Origin: Candidatus Nanopelagicaceae bacterium
GTDB lineage: Bacteria; Actinomycetota; Actinomycetes; Nanopelagicales; Nanopelagicaceae
NCBI GenBank assembly: GCA_947488635.1
Contig: CANLAY010000011.1
Span: 1 to 13,277 of the forward strand
Length of the DNA: 13,277 bases
Reading direction: 5' to 3'
Shown: positions 1 through 10,975 of the stretch, piece after piece
Layout: the number at the start of each line of letters is the position of its first letter
Numbering within the stretch: the first letter of the stretch is position 1
Made by a program: the position numbers and the translations under genes
Notes under the pieces: generated by a model
The model's database searches: none
What the model saw: only the letters and a program-made list of their open reading frames with translations
What the model was told of the DNA's origin: nothing

Positions 1-594
1 GTAGCACCCGATGCGGCTTGGATTGAAGAACTTCGCGCGGCAATTCCAGAGCGTCCATCATTGCACCGCAAGCGTTTACAAGAAGCTTGGAACGTGCCAG
101 CTAAAGAGATGGAAGCAATGATTAATGCCGATGTATTAGGCATTGTCGAGGCAACAGTGGCACTTGGCGCAGACCCAACTAAGGCTCGCTCTTGGTGGTT
201 AGGTGAAATTTCACGCCTTGCTAACGAACGCGATACTGCAATTGCAGATCTAGCAATCACACCAACGGATGTTGCGGCAATTGTGGCGCTCGTTGAAAAG
301 GGCGAACTAACCGACAAACTCGCCCGCCAAGTTGTCGAAGGTGTTATCGCTGGCGAAGGCACACCTGCTGAAGTTGTAGCAAAGCGCGGAATTAAAGTTG
401 TTAATGATGATGGCGCACTAATGGCTGCTATTGAAAAGGTTTGCGCTGAACAAGCTGAAACTGCTGAGAAAGTTCGCAGCGGTCACTTGCCTGCAGCGGG
501 TGCGTTAATTGGCGCAGTCATGAAAGAGACAAAAGGCCAAGCAGATGCTGCTCGAGTGAGAGAACTTCTACTCACTCACCTAGGTCAAGCATAA
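1..594 (+). CDS. gatB: Asp-tRNA(Asn)/Glu-tRNA(Gln) amidotransferase subunit B, C-terminal part (5' truncated by window edge)
   Basis: The frame is open from base 1 and stops at TAA 592-594, giving the last 197 residues of a protein that is usually about 480-500 residues long. GatB works with GatA and GatC in the cytoplasm, converting misacylated Glu-tRNA(Gln) or Asp-tRNA(Asn) to Gln-tRNA or Asn-tRNA; GatB carries the kinase active site and binds the tRNA. The visible part holds the end of the cradle region and the helical GatB/YqeY tail domain. Typical pieces are the stretch reading WWLGEISRLAN near window residue 65, the TDKLARQVVEG segment, and the closing helix ARVRELLLTHLG. The kinase core lies outside the window. 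A TTG at base 61 is internal, not a start: the upstream codons (AWIEELRAAIPERPS) read as normal GatB. The identification is by family resemblance and is firm. Confidence 0.92.
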   Translation, partial: VAPDAAWIEELRAAIPERPSLHRKRLQEAWNVPAKEMEAMINADVLGIVEATVALGADPTKARSWWLGEISRLANERDTAIADLAITPTDVAAIVALVEKGELTDKLARQVVEGVIAGEGTPAEVVAKRGIKVVNDDGALMAAIEKVCAEQAETAEKVRSGHLPAAGALIGAVMKETKGQADAARVRELLLTHLGQA

Positions 595-600
595 ACTTCG

Positions 601-636
601 CTGGTTATTTGCGCATTACAGGTTAGAATTCCAACA
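601..636 (+). promoter_or_regulatory. Candidate ilvD promoter giving a leaderless mRNA
   Basis: A -10-like hexamer TAGAAT lies at 624-629, and six bases separate it from the A of the ilvD ATG at 636, so transcription would begin at or next to the start codon. A weak -35 candidate, CTGGTT (601-606), sits 17 bases upstream of the hexamer. No Shine-Dalgarno sequence precedes the ATG, which fits leaderless translation, common in actinobacteria. The stretch AGAATtCcaACATG closely matches AGAATaCggACATG at the ilvB leader ORF. The promoter is inferred from spacing and from this match. Confidence 0.45.
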
Positions 637-2309
637 TGTCTAATATGAAACCTCGCTCCGGTCTAGTAACTGATGGCTTAGAGCGAGCTCCTGCGCGAGG
701 AATGTTGCGAGCAGTTGGAATGGGCGATGCCGATTGGGTAAAGCCGCAGATCGGAATTGCTTCATCTTGGAATGAAATCACGCCCTGCAATCTCTCACTT
801 GATCGTTTAGCAAAAGCATCGAAGCAAGGCGTCATTGATGCTGGCGGCTTCCCTATGCAATTCGGAACAATTTCAGTCTCTGATGGAATTTCCATGGGCC
901 ATGAAGGAATGCACTTCTCACTTGTATCGCGTGAAGTGATCGCCGACTCAGTTGAAACTGTGATGCAGGCAGAACGCCTTGATGGCATGGTCACATTTGC
1001 TGGTTGCGATAAATCGCTGCCAGGCATGATGATGGCAGCTGCGCGTATCGATGTGGCATCAGTTTTCGTTTATGCCGGTTCTACTCTGCCTGGCCAAGTA
1101 GATGGTAAAGATGTAACGATCATCGATGCTTTCGAAGCAGTTGGTGCGTGTGCTCGTGGTTTGATTTCACAAGATCAAGTTGATCGTATTGAACGTGCAA
1201 TCTGTCCAGGCGAAGGTGCTTGTGGCGGTATGTATACAGCGAACACGATGGCTTCAATTGGTGAAGCAATTGGTTTATCACTACCAGGTTCTGCAGCACC
1301 TCCAGCAGTTGATCGCCGTCGTGATGCGTTCGCCGTTAAATCAGGCGCAGCCGTTGTTGAGTTAATTCGTCAAGGAATTACCACTCGAGATATTTTAAGT
1401 AAGAAAGCATTTGAAAATGCGATCACCATGTTGATGGCACTAGGTGGCTCTACCAATGCTGTATTGCACCTACTTGCGATAGCTCACGAAGCAGATGTTG
1501 ATCTTGAAATAGATGATTTCCATCGCATCGGTTCAAAGGTTCCGCTACTTGGCGATCTAAAACCATTCGGACGTTTTGTTATGTCAGATATGGATAAAGT
1601 CGGGGGAGTCCCAGTAGTTCTCAAAGCACTTCTTGATGCTGGCTTACTACATGGCGATGCGCTAACTGTTACTGGAAAAACCATGGCTGAGAACTTAGCT
1701 GAGATTGCACCCCCTGATCCAGATGGTGAAATTCTGCGCGCAACATCAAAGCCAATGTCACTTGGTGGCGGCATCACAATTCTTAAAGGTTCTCTTGCCC
1801 CTGAAGGCGCGGTTTGTAAAACAGCAGGTGTTGGCATCGAAGAATTTGAAGGACCAGCACGTGTATTCGAACGCGAACAAGCTGCAATGGATGCACTTGA
1901 AGATGGAACTATTCAAGCCGGTGATGTAGTTGTGATTCGCTACGAAGGACCAAAGGGTGGTCCGGGAATGCGCGAAATGTTAATGATCACTGGTGCAATT
2001 AAAGGCGCCGGTCTTGGTAAATCCACTCTGCTCTTAACAGATGGTCGCTTCTCTGGTGGATCAACTGGATTATGTGTGGGCCATGTTGCGCCAGAGGCGG
2101 TAGATGGTGGCCCAATTGCTTTCATTAAAGATGGCGATCGAGTGCGCATTAATACGGTAACTCGCCAACTCGATCTCTTGGTTGACGAAGCTGTGCTGGC
2201 CGAACGTCGCAAGGGATTTAAGCCAGTGCCACATAAATACACCCGTGGCGTCTTGGCCAAATATGCCAAGTTGGTGGGTTCTGCTTCAAAAGGCGCAGTC
2301 TGCGACTAA
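636..2309 (+). CDS. ilvD: Dihydroxy-acid dehydratase
   Basis: This 557-residue protein matches the full length of the IlvD/Edd family. It dehydrates 2,3-dihydroxy-isovalerate and 2,3-dihydroxy-3-methylvalerate to the 2-oxo acids that precede valine/leucine and isoleucine. Three cysteines expected to bind the Fe-S cluster are visible: C51 (TPCN), C124 (GCDKSLPG) and C196 ([12 protein letters not shown]). This three-cysteine pattern is that of the [2Fe-2S] DHADs of plants and Mycobacterium. The C-terminal catalytic loop GRFSGGSTG is present, with the likely base Ser at 473. The ATG at 636 is chosen because the family N-terminus ([20 protein letters not shown]) begins right after it. It is separated from ilvB by the attenuator region and so is probably its own transcription unit, although read-through is possible because no terminator follows it directly. 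Confidence 0.96.
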   Translation: MSNMKPRSGLVTDGLERAPARGMLRAVGMGDADWVKPQIGIASSWNEITPCNLSLDRLAKASKQGVIDAGGFPMQFGTISVSDGISMGHEGMHFSLVSREVIADSVETVMQAERLDGMVTFAGCDKSLPGMMMAAARIDVASVFVYAGSTLPGQVDGKDVTIIDAFEAVGACARGLISQDQVDRIERAICPGEGACGGMYTANTMASIGEAIGLSLPGSAAPPAVDRRRDAFAVKSGAAVVELIRQGITTRDILSKKAFENAITMLMALGGSTNAVLHLLAIAHEADVDLEIDDFHRIGSKVPLLGDLKPFGRFVMSDMDKVGGVPVVLKALLDAGLLHGDALTVTGKTMAENLAEIAPPDPDGEILRATSKPMSLGGGITILKGSLAPEGAVCKTAGVGIEEFEGPARVFEREQAAMDALEDGTIQAGDVVVIRYEGPKGGPGMREMLMITGAIKGAGLGKSTLLLTDGRFSGGSTGLCVGHVAPEAVDGGPIAFIKDGDRVRINTVTRQLDLLVDEAVLAERRKGFKPVPHKYTRGVLAKYAKLVGSASKGAVCD

Positions 2310-2339
2310 AGCTGTGACCCAATAGACCCTCTCACAATT

Positions 2340-2355
2340 TGAGATGGTGATCTCA
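2340..2355. repeat. 16-bp interrupted palindrome upstream of the ilvB-operon promoter
   Basis: TGAGAT (2340-2345) and ATCTCA (2350-2355) are perfect inverted copies around GGTG. The element ends four bases before the -35 box, so it would lie around -55 to -40 from the predicted start of transcription. That is a place where activators or Lrp/LysR-type regulators often bind. It could also be a weak hairpin after ilvD, with an outer CCCT/AGGG pair (2327-2330 with 2355-2358), but no T-run follows. The palindrome is seen directly; its function is inference. Confidence 0.35.
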
Positions 2356-2359
2356 GGGG

Positions 2360-2395
2360 TTGACTCATGCGCGCACTCATTGGAGAATACGGACA
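2360..2395 (+). promoter_or_regulatory. Promoter of the ilvB operon
   Basis: TTGACT (2360-2365) and GAGAAT (2383-2388) are separated by exactly 17 bases, close to the housekeeping-sigma consensus. Six bases after the -10 box comes A2395, the first base of an ATG, so the transcript is predicted to start at or next to the leader-peptide start codon. It drives the leader ORF, the attenuator and, on read-through, ilvB and the genes after it. The start site itself is inferred. Confidence 0.75.
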
Positions 2396-2433
2396 TGCGT
2401 TCATCAGTGGTGATCCGAAAGCGTGCGATCTAG
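2395..2433 (+). CDS. BCAA leader peptide of the ilvB attenuator (12 residues)
   Basis: The short ORF ATG 2395 to TAG 2431-2433 encodes MRSSVVIRKRAI. Four of its twelve codons are for branched-chain amino acids: GTG-GTG-ATC in a row (2407-2415) and an ATC immediately before the stop (2428-2430). It lies between a good promoter and a strong intrinsic terminator upstream of ilvB. This is the layout of ribosome-mediated attenuation known for ilvBNC in Corynebacterium glutamicum, whose leader peptide is rich in valine codons. No Shine-Dalgarno precedes the ATG; the predicted transcript starts at the ATG, so translation would be leaderless. The peptide itself is probably not functional; ribosome position on the Val/Ile codons would be the sensor. 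The coding role rests on codon content and position. Confidence 0.75.
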   Translation: MRSSVVIRKRAI

Positions 2434-2450
2434 CAACATCGATCGCGCGC
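2421..2450 (+). promoter_or_regulatory. Leader hairpin of the ilvB attenuator
   Basis: GCGTGCGATC (2421-2430) pairs with GATCGCGCGC (2441-2450): ten base pairs, one of them U-G, around the ten-base loop TAGCAACATC. The first three loop bases are the leader-peptide stop codon, so a ribosome ending translation would melt the stem. One base separates it from the terminator stem. It could be a pause hairpin or part of the switch. Confidence 0.65.
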
Positions 2451-2451
2451 T

Positions 2452-2478
2452 ACCCTCAGTTGAAACTGGGGGTTTTTT
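2452..2478 (+). terminator. Intrinsic terminator (attenuator) before ilvB
   Basis: The arms ACCCTCAGT (2452-2460) and ACTGGGGGT (2465-2473) form nine base pairs, with one U-G, closed by the tetraloop TGAA. The run of six T at 2473-2478 follows directly. This is a textbook Rho-independent terminator. It lies 59 bases upstream of ilvB and downstream of a Val/Ile-rich leader ORF, so it should act as an attenuator rather than as the end of ilvD transcription. Confidence 0.9.
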
Positions 2479-2537
2479 CATTTAACCGTTTAACGCAAAC
2501 GACCTAGAGAGCAAAGAGAGCGAAAGGAGTAACGAAG

Positions 2538-4274
2538 ATGAGTCAAGTAACTGGAGCCCAGAGCCTAGTCAACAGCTTGGAAGCAGCTGGCGTCGATGTC
2601 ATGTTCGGAATTCCTGGTGGCGCAATTTTGCCGGCTTACGATCCGATCTTTGATTCAAAAATTCGTCACGTCTTGGTTCGTCACGAACAAGGTGCTGGTC
2701 ATGCTGCAACTGGTTATGCCCAAGTTACTGGTCGTGTTGGTGTTTGTATTGCAACCTCTGGCCCTGGAGCAACCAACTTAGTTACACCTCTTGCTGATGC
2801 TGCGATGGATTCAGTTCCGATGGTTGCGATCACTGGCCAAGTTCCTTCTCTTGCAATCGGCACCGACGCGTTTCAAGAAGCAGATATTCGCGGTATCACA
2901 ATGCCCTTTGCAAAACATAATTATTTGATCACTGACCCAGCTGATATCCCGCGTGCAATCGCTGAGGCATTTCATATCGCAAGCACTGGCCGACCTGGCC
3001 CAGTTCTAGTTGATATCGCCAAAGATGCGCTACAAAAGATGACTGACTTTAATTATCCAACTTCAGTTAACTTAAAGGGTTATCAACCAAAACTTGCCCC
3101 AAATGCACAAGCCATCGCAGATGCAGCCGAGTTAATTACGCAATCAAGTAAGCCAGTTTTCTATGTCGGCGGCGGTGTTATCAAAGCCGATGCTCATCGC
3201 GAACTTCTAGAGATTGCTAACTTGCTTGGTGCTCCAGTTGTGACAACCTTGATGGCACGCGGTGCTTTCCCAGATAGCCACCCATTGCATCTTGGTATGC
3301 CCGGCATGCATGGCACTGTTGCTGCAGTAACCGGGCTACAAAAAGCAGATCTACTAATTACCTTAGGTGCTCGCTTTGACGATCGCGTAACCGGCAAGCT
3401 TTCAACTTTTGCCACTAATGCCAAAGTAATTCACTGCGATATTGACCCAGCTGAAATCCATAAGAATCGCTTCGCCGACGTTGCCGTTATTGGCGATGTT
3501 AAGCACACTTTGCAAGCTTTGATCCCAGCCCTGAAGGCTGCTTTGAAAAAGAATCAACCAGATTTATCGCCTTGGTTGCGCCAGATGAACTCACTAAAAA
3601 GTTCATATCCACTTGGTTATGACCAGCCATCTGATGGTTCGCTTTCACCACAGTATGTAATCGAGCGCTTAGGAAAAATTTCTGGGCCAGATACGATTTT
3701 TACTTCAGGTGTTGGCCAACATCAAATGTGGGCTGCGCAATTTATCAATTATGAAAACCCACGCACTTGGCTTAACTCTGGCGGTTTAGGCACGATGGGT
3801 TACGCAGTTCCAGCTGCAATGGGCGCCAAAGTTGGAGCCCCTGATACAACAGTGTGGGCAATCGATGGCGATGGTTGTTTCCAGATGACTAATCAAGAGT
3901 TAGTAACTTGTGCGCTAAATAATATTCCGGTGAAAATTGCAATTATTAATAACGAAAGTCTCGGCATGGTTCGCCAATGGCAGACGCTCTTCTATGAAGG
4001 TCGTTATTCAAATACCAGCCTTGAATCAAAGCGCGTTCCAAATTTTCCAATGTTGGCTGAAGCAATGGGTTGCGTTGGTTTGAGTTGCGAGCGTCCAGAA
4101 GATGTTGATGCCACGATTGAAAAAGCGATGAGCATCAATGATCAACCAGTAGTTGTTGATTTCCGAGTTCATCGCGATGCGATGGTGTGGCCAATGGTTG
4201 CTGCTGGAACTTCAAATGATGACATCATGATCGCGCGCGAAACTGCGCCTGACTGGGATTCACAGGAGTTATAA
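2538..4274 (+). CDS. ilvB: Acetolactate synthase (acetohydroxyacid synthase) large, catalytic subunit
   Basis: This 578-residue, full-length ThDP-dependent enzyme condenses two pyruvates to acetolactate, or pyruvate with 2-oxobutyrate to acetohydroxybutyrate, the committed step to valine/leucine and isoleucine. The N-terminal ThDP domain shows [14 protein letters not shown] and [14 protein letters not shown] with the catalytic glutamate E50. A central FAD-binding-type domain follows (about residues 190-330). The C-terminal domain carries the ThDP/Mg motif from GDG to NN (about residues 442-471). The start is supported by a strong Shine-Dalgarno, AAAGGAGT (2523-2530), with eight bases between its GGAG and the ATG. 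Expression is expected to depend on the attenuator upstream. The small subunit starts one base after the stop, so the two are almost certainly translationally coupled. The end lacks any sign of truncation. Confidence 0.96.
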   Translation: MSQVTGAQSLVNSLEAAGVDVMFGIPGGAILPAYDPIFDSKIRHVLVRHEQGAGHAATGYAQVTGRVGVCIATSGPGATNLVTPLADAAMDSVPMVAITGQVPSLAIGTDAFQEADIRGITMPFAKHNYLITDPADIPRAIAEAFHIASTGRPGPVLVDIAKDALQKMTDFNYPTSVNLKGYQPKLAPNAQAIADAAELITQSSKPVFYVGGGVIKADAHRELLEIANLLGAPVVTTLMARGAFPDSHPLHLGMPGMHGTVAAVTGLQKADLLITLGARFDDRVTGKLSTFATNAKVIHCDIDPAEIHKNRFADVAVIGDVKHTLQALIPALKAALKKNQPDLSPWLRQMNSLKSSYPLGYDQPSDGSLSPQYVIERLGKISGPDTIFTSGVGQHQMWAAQFINYENPRTWLNSGGLGTMGYAVPAAMGAKVGAPDTTVWAIDGDGCFQMTNQELVTCALNNIPVKIAIINNESLGMVRQWQTLFYEGRYSNTSLESKRVPNFPMLAEAMGCVGLSCERPEDVDATIEKAMSINDQPVVVDFRVHRDAMVWPMVAAGTSNDDIMIARETAPDWDSQEL

Positions 4275-4275
4275 A

Positions 4276-7226
<2,951 letters not shown>

Positions 7227-7227
<1 letters not shown>

Positions 7228-8267
7228 TGGCTAATTTTAATTTAGCAGTTATCGCCGGCGATGGCATTGGGCCAGAAGTAGTTGCTCAAGGACTTCGAGT
7301 TTTAGATTGTGTTGCTGCAAAGCATGGCGCAACATTTACTAAAACTTCCTACGATCTTGGCGCTACTTACTGGCATCGCACGGGTGAAGTCTTGCCTGAT
7401 GCGACTTTGGCCGAACTCGCAAAGTCTGATGTAATTTTGCTAGGCGCAGTTGGCGATCCAACAGTTCCAAGCGGAGTTCTAGAACGCGGTTTGTTGCTCA
7501 AACTTCGTTTTGCTTTCGATCACTACATTAATTTGCGCCCAGCTAAGTTGATGCCAGGAGTTACTGGCCCGCTAGCAACTAAAGCGCCGATTGATTTCAT
7601 TGTGGTTCGCGAAGGTACCGAAGGCCCATATGTTGGTGCTGGCGGCGTACTTGCCGAAGGTACCGAAAATGAGATTGCAACGGAGGAATCACTAAACACT
7701 CGTCGTGGCGCAGAGCGCGTTATCCGTGATGCATTTGAGCGCGCCTCAAAGCGTGATCGCAAGAAGTTAACACTTGTGCATAAGAATAATGTGCTTACGC
7801 GCGCAGGTGGATTGTGGACTCGAACATTTAATGAGGTTGCTAAGGAATACCCAGCGATCACAACAGATTACTTACACGTAGATGCAGCCTCAATGTTCTT
7901 TGTGACTAACCCAGAACGTTTTGATGTTGTTGTAACCGATAATTTATTTGGTGACATCTTGACTGATATCGCTGCTGCTATCTGTGGCGGAATTGGTTTG
8001 GCTGCCTCAGGCAATATCAATCCAACTGGCAAATTCCCATCAATGTTTGAGCCAGTACATGGTTCAGCCCCTGATATTGCGGGTAAGAATTTAGCTGATC
8101 CAACTGCCACAGTTATGTCAGTTGCCATGTTGCTAGATCACATGGGCTTAACTGATGCTGCTCGCGAAGTTGAAAAAGCAGTTGCGCAAGATCTACTTAA
8201 TCGTGGGGATAAGAAACGCTCTACTACTGAAGTTGGCGATGCGATCCTTGCATTGTTGACTGCATAG
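7227..8267 (+). CDS. leuB: 3-isopropylmalate dehydrogenase
   Basis: LeuB oxidatively decarboxylates 3-isopropylmalate to the leucine precursor 2-oxoisocaproate, using NAD+ and Mg2+. In organisms with citramalate synthase it commonly also oxidises 3-methylmalate to 2-oxobutyrate. The 346-residue protein is full length. The N-terminus is [12 protein letters not shown]. The substrate arginines R94, R104 and R128 are present ([18 protein letters not shown]), as are the catalytic lysine K186 (VHKNN) and the metal ligands D219, D243 and D247 (NLFGDILTD). The [10 protein letters not shown] segment of the NAD-binding region follows. There is no clear Shine-Dalgarno; the ATG overlaps the serA stop by one base, so translation is probably coupled. 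Together with cimA four kilobases or less downstream, this points to a dual role in leucine and isoleucine synthesis (inference). Confidence 0.95.
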
Positions 8268-8285
8268 GCCAAGAAGGGAAATACA

Positions 8286-9365
8286 ATGAAGTACCGCCTT
8301 TCTACCACTGCTGTCTCTGTTGCTGATCGCGCCGAAAAAATTGCAAACCCTGGTTTTGGTAAGTACTACACCGACCACATGGTTATCTGCGAATGGAATG
8401 AAGCAACTGGTTGGGATGAGCCAGAGCTAATTCCTTATGGCCCACTTTCACTAGATCCAGCAACAGCGGTATTTCATTACGGCCAAGAGATCTTCGAAGG
8501 TATGAAGGCTTATCGCCAACCAGATGGTGGCATTTCACTATTTCGCCCAGATGCCAACGCAACTCGTTTCGCTCGCAGCGCTAATCGTTTAGCGCTTCCT
8601 GAGATGCCAATTGATCTGTTTATCAAAACAGTCGAAGAGCTAGTAAAGACTGATGCTGGCTGGGTTCCGGGCAAGATCGGTGAAGCGCTCTATATTCGCC
8701 CATTTATGATTGCAACTGAAGTTGGTTTAGGCGTTCGCCCAACAAATAAGGCGACCTACTTACTTATTGCTACACCTGTTGGTGCCTATTTTGATCCTTC
8801 GAAGGCAGTTAGCGTTTGGATCTCAACTGAATATGTTCGCGCAGCTCTAGGTGGCACTGGCGAAGCAAAGTGTGGCGGCAACTACGCAGCTTCACTCGTT
8901 GCCCAAAAAGCGGCAGCCGCTCAAGGTTGCGATCAGGTTGTCTGGATCGATGCCGTTGAACGTAAATGGGTTGAAGAAATGGGCGGCATGAATCTTTACT
9001 TCGTAAGAGGTAAGGGCGCCGATGCCACCGTTGTAACACCAAAATTAACTGGCACTTTATTGCCAGGTATTACTCGCGATTCAATTCTTAGCGTTGCCAA
9101 AGACCTCGGATATAAAACTTCGGAAGAGATGATCAGCATTGATGATTGGCGCGATGGCGTGGCAAGTGGCGAGATCACTGAAATCTTTGCTTGCGGTACT
9201 GCAGCTGTTGTCTCTCCAGTGGGCCAAGCAAAAAGCACCATGGGCACTTGGGTAACTGGCGATGGCCAACCAGGTGTTATCACCATGCAAATTCGTAACA
9301 CGCTACTTGGAATTCAACACGGCACAATTGCCGATACCCATAACTGGGTTCATAAGGTTCTCTAA
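8286..9365 (+). CDS. ilvE: Branched-chain amino acid aminotransferase
   Basis: This fold-type IV PLP enzyme transfers the amino group from glutamate to the 2-oxo acids, the last step to valine, leucine and isoleucine. At 359 residues it has the length and motifs of the eukaryotic/actinobacterial branch of BCATs rather than the roughly 310-residue E. coli form. The N-terminal domain contains FHYGQEIFEGMKAYR (about 63-77). The PLP lysine is K195 in GEAKCGGNYAAS, followed by the cofactor glutamate in VEEMGGMN (E231), and GTLLPGITRDS is also present. The C-terminal loop reads CGTAAVVSPVG. A Shine-Dalgarno, AGAAGGGA (8272-8279), lies in the 18-base gap after leuB, six bases before the ATG. A nine-base gap to cimA follows. 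Confidence 0.95.
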   Translation: MKYRLSTTAVSVADRAEKIANPGFGKYYTDHMVICEWNEATGWDEPELIPYGPLSLDPATAVFHYGQEIFEGMKAYRQPDGGISLFRPDANATRFARSANRLALPEMPIDLFIKTVEELVKTDAGWVPGKIGEALYIRPFMIATEVGLGVRPTNKATYLLIATPVGAYFDPSKAVSVWISTEYVRAALGGTGEAKCGGNYAASLVAQKAAAAQGCDQVVWIDAVERKWVEEMGGMNLYFVRGKGADATVVTPKLTGTLLPGITRDSILSVAKDLGYKTSEEMISIDDWRDGVASGEITEIFACGTAAVVSPVGQAKSTMGTWVTGDGQPGVITMQIRNTLLGIQHGTIADTHNWVHKVL

Positions 9366-9374
9366 GAATTTAAC

Positions 9375-10964
9375 ATGACAATTAACGACGCCTTTCATAT
9401 CTACGACACCACTCTGCGCGATGGTGCGCAGCAAGAAGGTCTTAACCTTTCGGTGCACGATAAGTTAGCGATCGCTCGTCACTTAGATGATTTAGGCGTT
9501 GGTTTCATTGAAGGCGGTTGGCCGGGAGCCAATCCAAAAGATACTGAGTTCTTTGCCCGCGCTAAGAAAGAGCTACAACTAAAGAACGCAACTTTCGTAG
9601 CTTTCGGTGCCACTCGTCGCCCTAATGTGAAAGCAGCTGATGACGCCCTACTTGGCGCTCTGCGCGATAGCGGAGCACCTGCCGTTACTTTGGTGGCTAA
9701 GGCATACGATCGCCACGTAGATCTTGCGCTTAAAACCACGCTCGATGAGAACCTCGCAATGATTCGCGATTCGATTACTCACTTGCGCGATGAAGGCCAA
9801 CGGGTATTTCTTGATGCTGAACATTTCTTCGATGGCTATCGTTCAAATCGCGCCTATGCAATTGAAGTTGTTCGTGTTGCTGCTGAATCTGGTGCCGATG
9901 TAATTGCGCTCTGCGATACCAATGGCGGCATGTTGCCTGATGAATTGTCACAAGTTGTTCACGATGTCTTGCAAGCAAGCAACGCCCGCCTTGGAATCCA
10001 TTGCCACAACGACACTGGTTGCGCAGTAGCTAACTCAATGGCCGCCGTTGCTGCTGGTGTGACTCACGTGCAAGGCACGTTAAATGGTTATGGCGAGCGC
10101 ACCGGTAATGCTGATCTAGTTACCATCATCGCCAACTTAGAACTTAAGAAAGAAAAGTTGGTATTGCCAGCAAATGGGCTGCGCGAGTCATTCCGTATTT
10201 CACATGCAATTGCTGAGATCACCAATATCAATCCAAGTGCTCGTCAACCATACGTAGGCGTTTCCGCATTTGCGCATAAGGCTGGACTTCATGCCAGTGC
10301 AATTAAAATTGATCCATCGCTCTACCAACACGAAGACCCTGAATCTGTCGGAAACGATATGCGTATGTTGGTATCTGACATGGCTGGTCGCGCTTCGATC
10401 GAAATGAAATCGCTAGAACTCGGCGTTGACCTTGGGGGAGACCGCGAGCTAGTTGGTCGCATCGTTGATCGCGTTAAAGAGATGGAAGCTCGTGGCTTTA
10501 CTTTCGAAGCAGCCGATGCTTCTTTCGAGTTGCTACTTCACGAAGAAATCAATGGCACCCGTGCCTCGTTCTTCACCATTGATCATTGGCTAACTTCAGT
10601 TGAACGGAACGTTGATGGCAGCATCATCACTAAAGCTGAAGTAACTGTTACAGCCCAGGGCACGCAGATCATCTGTTCAGGTGCCGGAAATGGTCCAGTT
10701 AACGCATTTGATAACGCTCTTCGCAGTGGTTTACAGCAGCTCTACCCTGAACTCTCAGCTCTTGAATTAACTGATTACAAAGTACGTATTCTCGAAGGCC
10801 GCTTAGGAACTGGTGCGGTTACTCGCGTATTAGTTGAAACTAGCGATGGCAAAGGTGAATGGAACACTGTTGGTGTTCACGAAAACGTTATTGCCGCCTC
10901 TGCCATGGCACTTGAAGACGCTGTTACCTATGGCTTACTAAGGCAGGGTCGCAAACCCGAGTAA
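9375..10964 (+). CDS. cimA: (R)-Citramalate synthase
   Basis: This 529-residue member of the LeuA/HMG-CoA lyase-like family condenses pyruvate and acetyl-CoA to citramalate, the first step of the threonine-independent route to isoleucine. The TIM-barrel start is IYDTTLRDGAQQEG, with R15 and D16 at the active site. The metal-binding HCHND motif has H209 and H211, and GYGERTGN is at 238-245. Here the GERTGN version is typical of citramalate synthases, where isopropylmalate and homocitrate synthases usually have GERAGN. VSAFAHKAGLHASAI follows, and the C-terminal LeuA-type allosteric domain (about 400-525) is complete. Isopropylmalate synthase is the main alternative; length, the GERTGN motif and position beside ilvE favour CimA. 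There is only a poor ribosome site (TAAGAA) in the nine-base gap after ilvE. LeuC and LeuD, needed for the next steps, are not in the window. Confidence 0.9.
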   Translation: MTINDAFHIYDTTLRDGAQQEGLNLSVHDKLAIARHLDDLGVGFIEGGWPGANPKDTEFFARAKKELQLKNATFVAFGATRRPNVKAADDALLGALRDSGAPAVTLVAKAYDRHVDLALKTTLDENLAMIRDSITHLRDEGQRVFLDAEHFFDGYRSNRAYAIEVVRVAAESGADVIALCDTNGGMLPDELSQVVHDVLQASNARLGIHCHNDTGCAVANSMAAVAAGVTHVQGTLNGYGERTGNADLVTIIANLELKKEKLVLPANGLRESFRISHAIAEITNINPSARQPYVGVSAFAHKAGLHASAIKIDPSLYQHEDPESVGNDMRMLVSDMAGRASIEMKSLELGVDLGGDRELVGRIVDRVKEMEARGFTFEAADASFELLLHEEINGTRASFFTIDHWLTSVERNVDGSIITKAEVTVTAQGTQIICSGAGNGPVNAFDNALRSGLQQLYPELSALELTDYKVRILEGRLGTGAVTRVLVETSDGKGEWNTVGVHENVIAASAMALEDAVTYGLLRQGRKPE

Positions 10965-10975
10965 CCTTTACTCTT

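Noticed and set aside
636..1027. Long minus-strand frame opposite the 5' part of ilvD
   Set aside because: Antisense open frames like this recur opposite nearly every gene here, as expected from the codon bias. ilvD is a complete, motif-rich protein.
2335..2500. T-box or known BCAA riboswitch upstream of ilvB
   Set aside because: No T-box core sequence is visible and the predicted transcript before the terminator is only about 80 bases. The leader ORF explains the control better.
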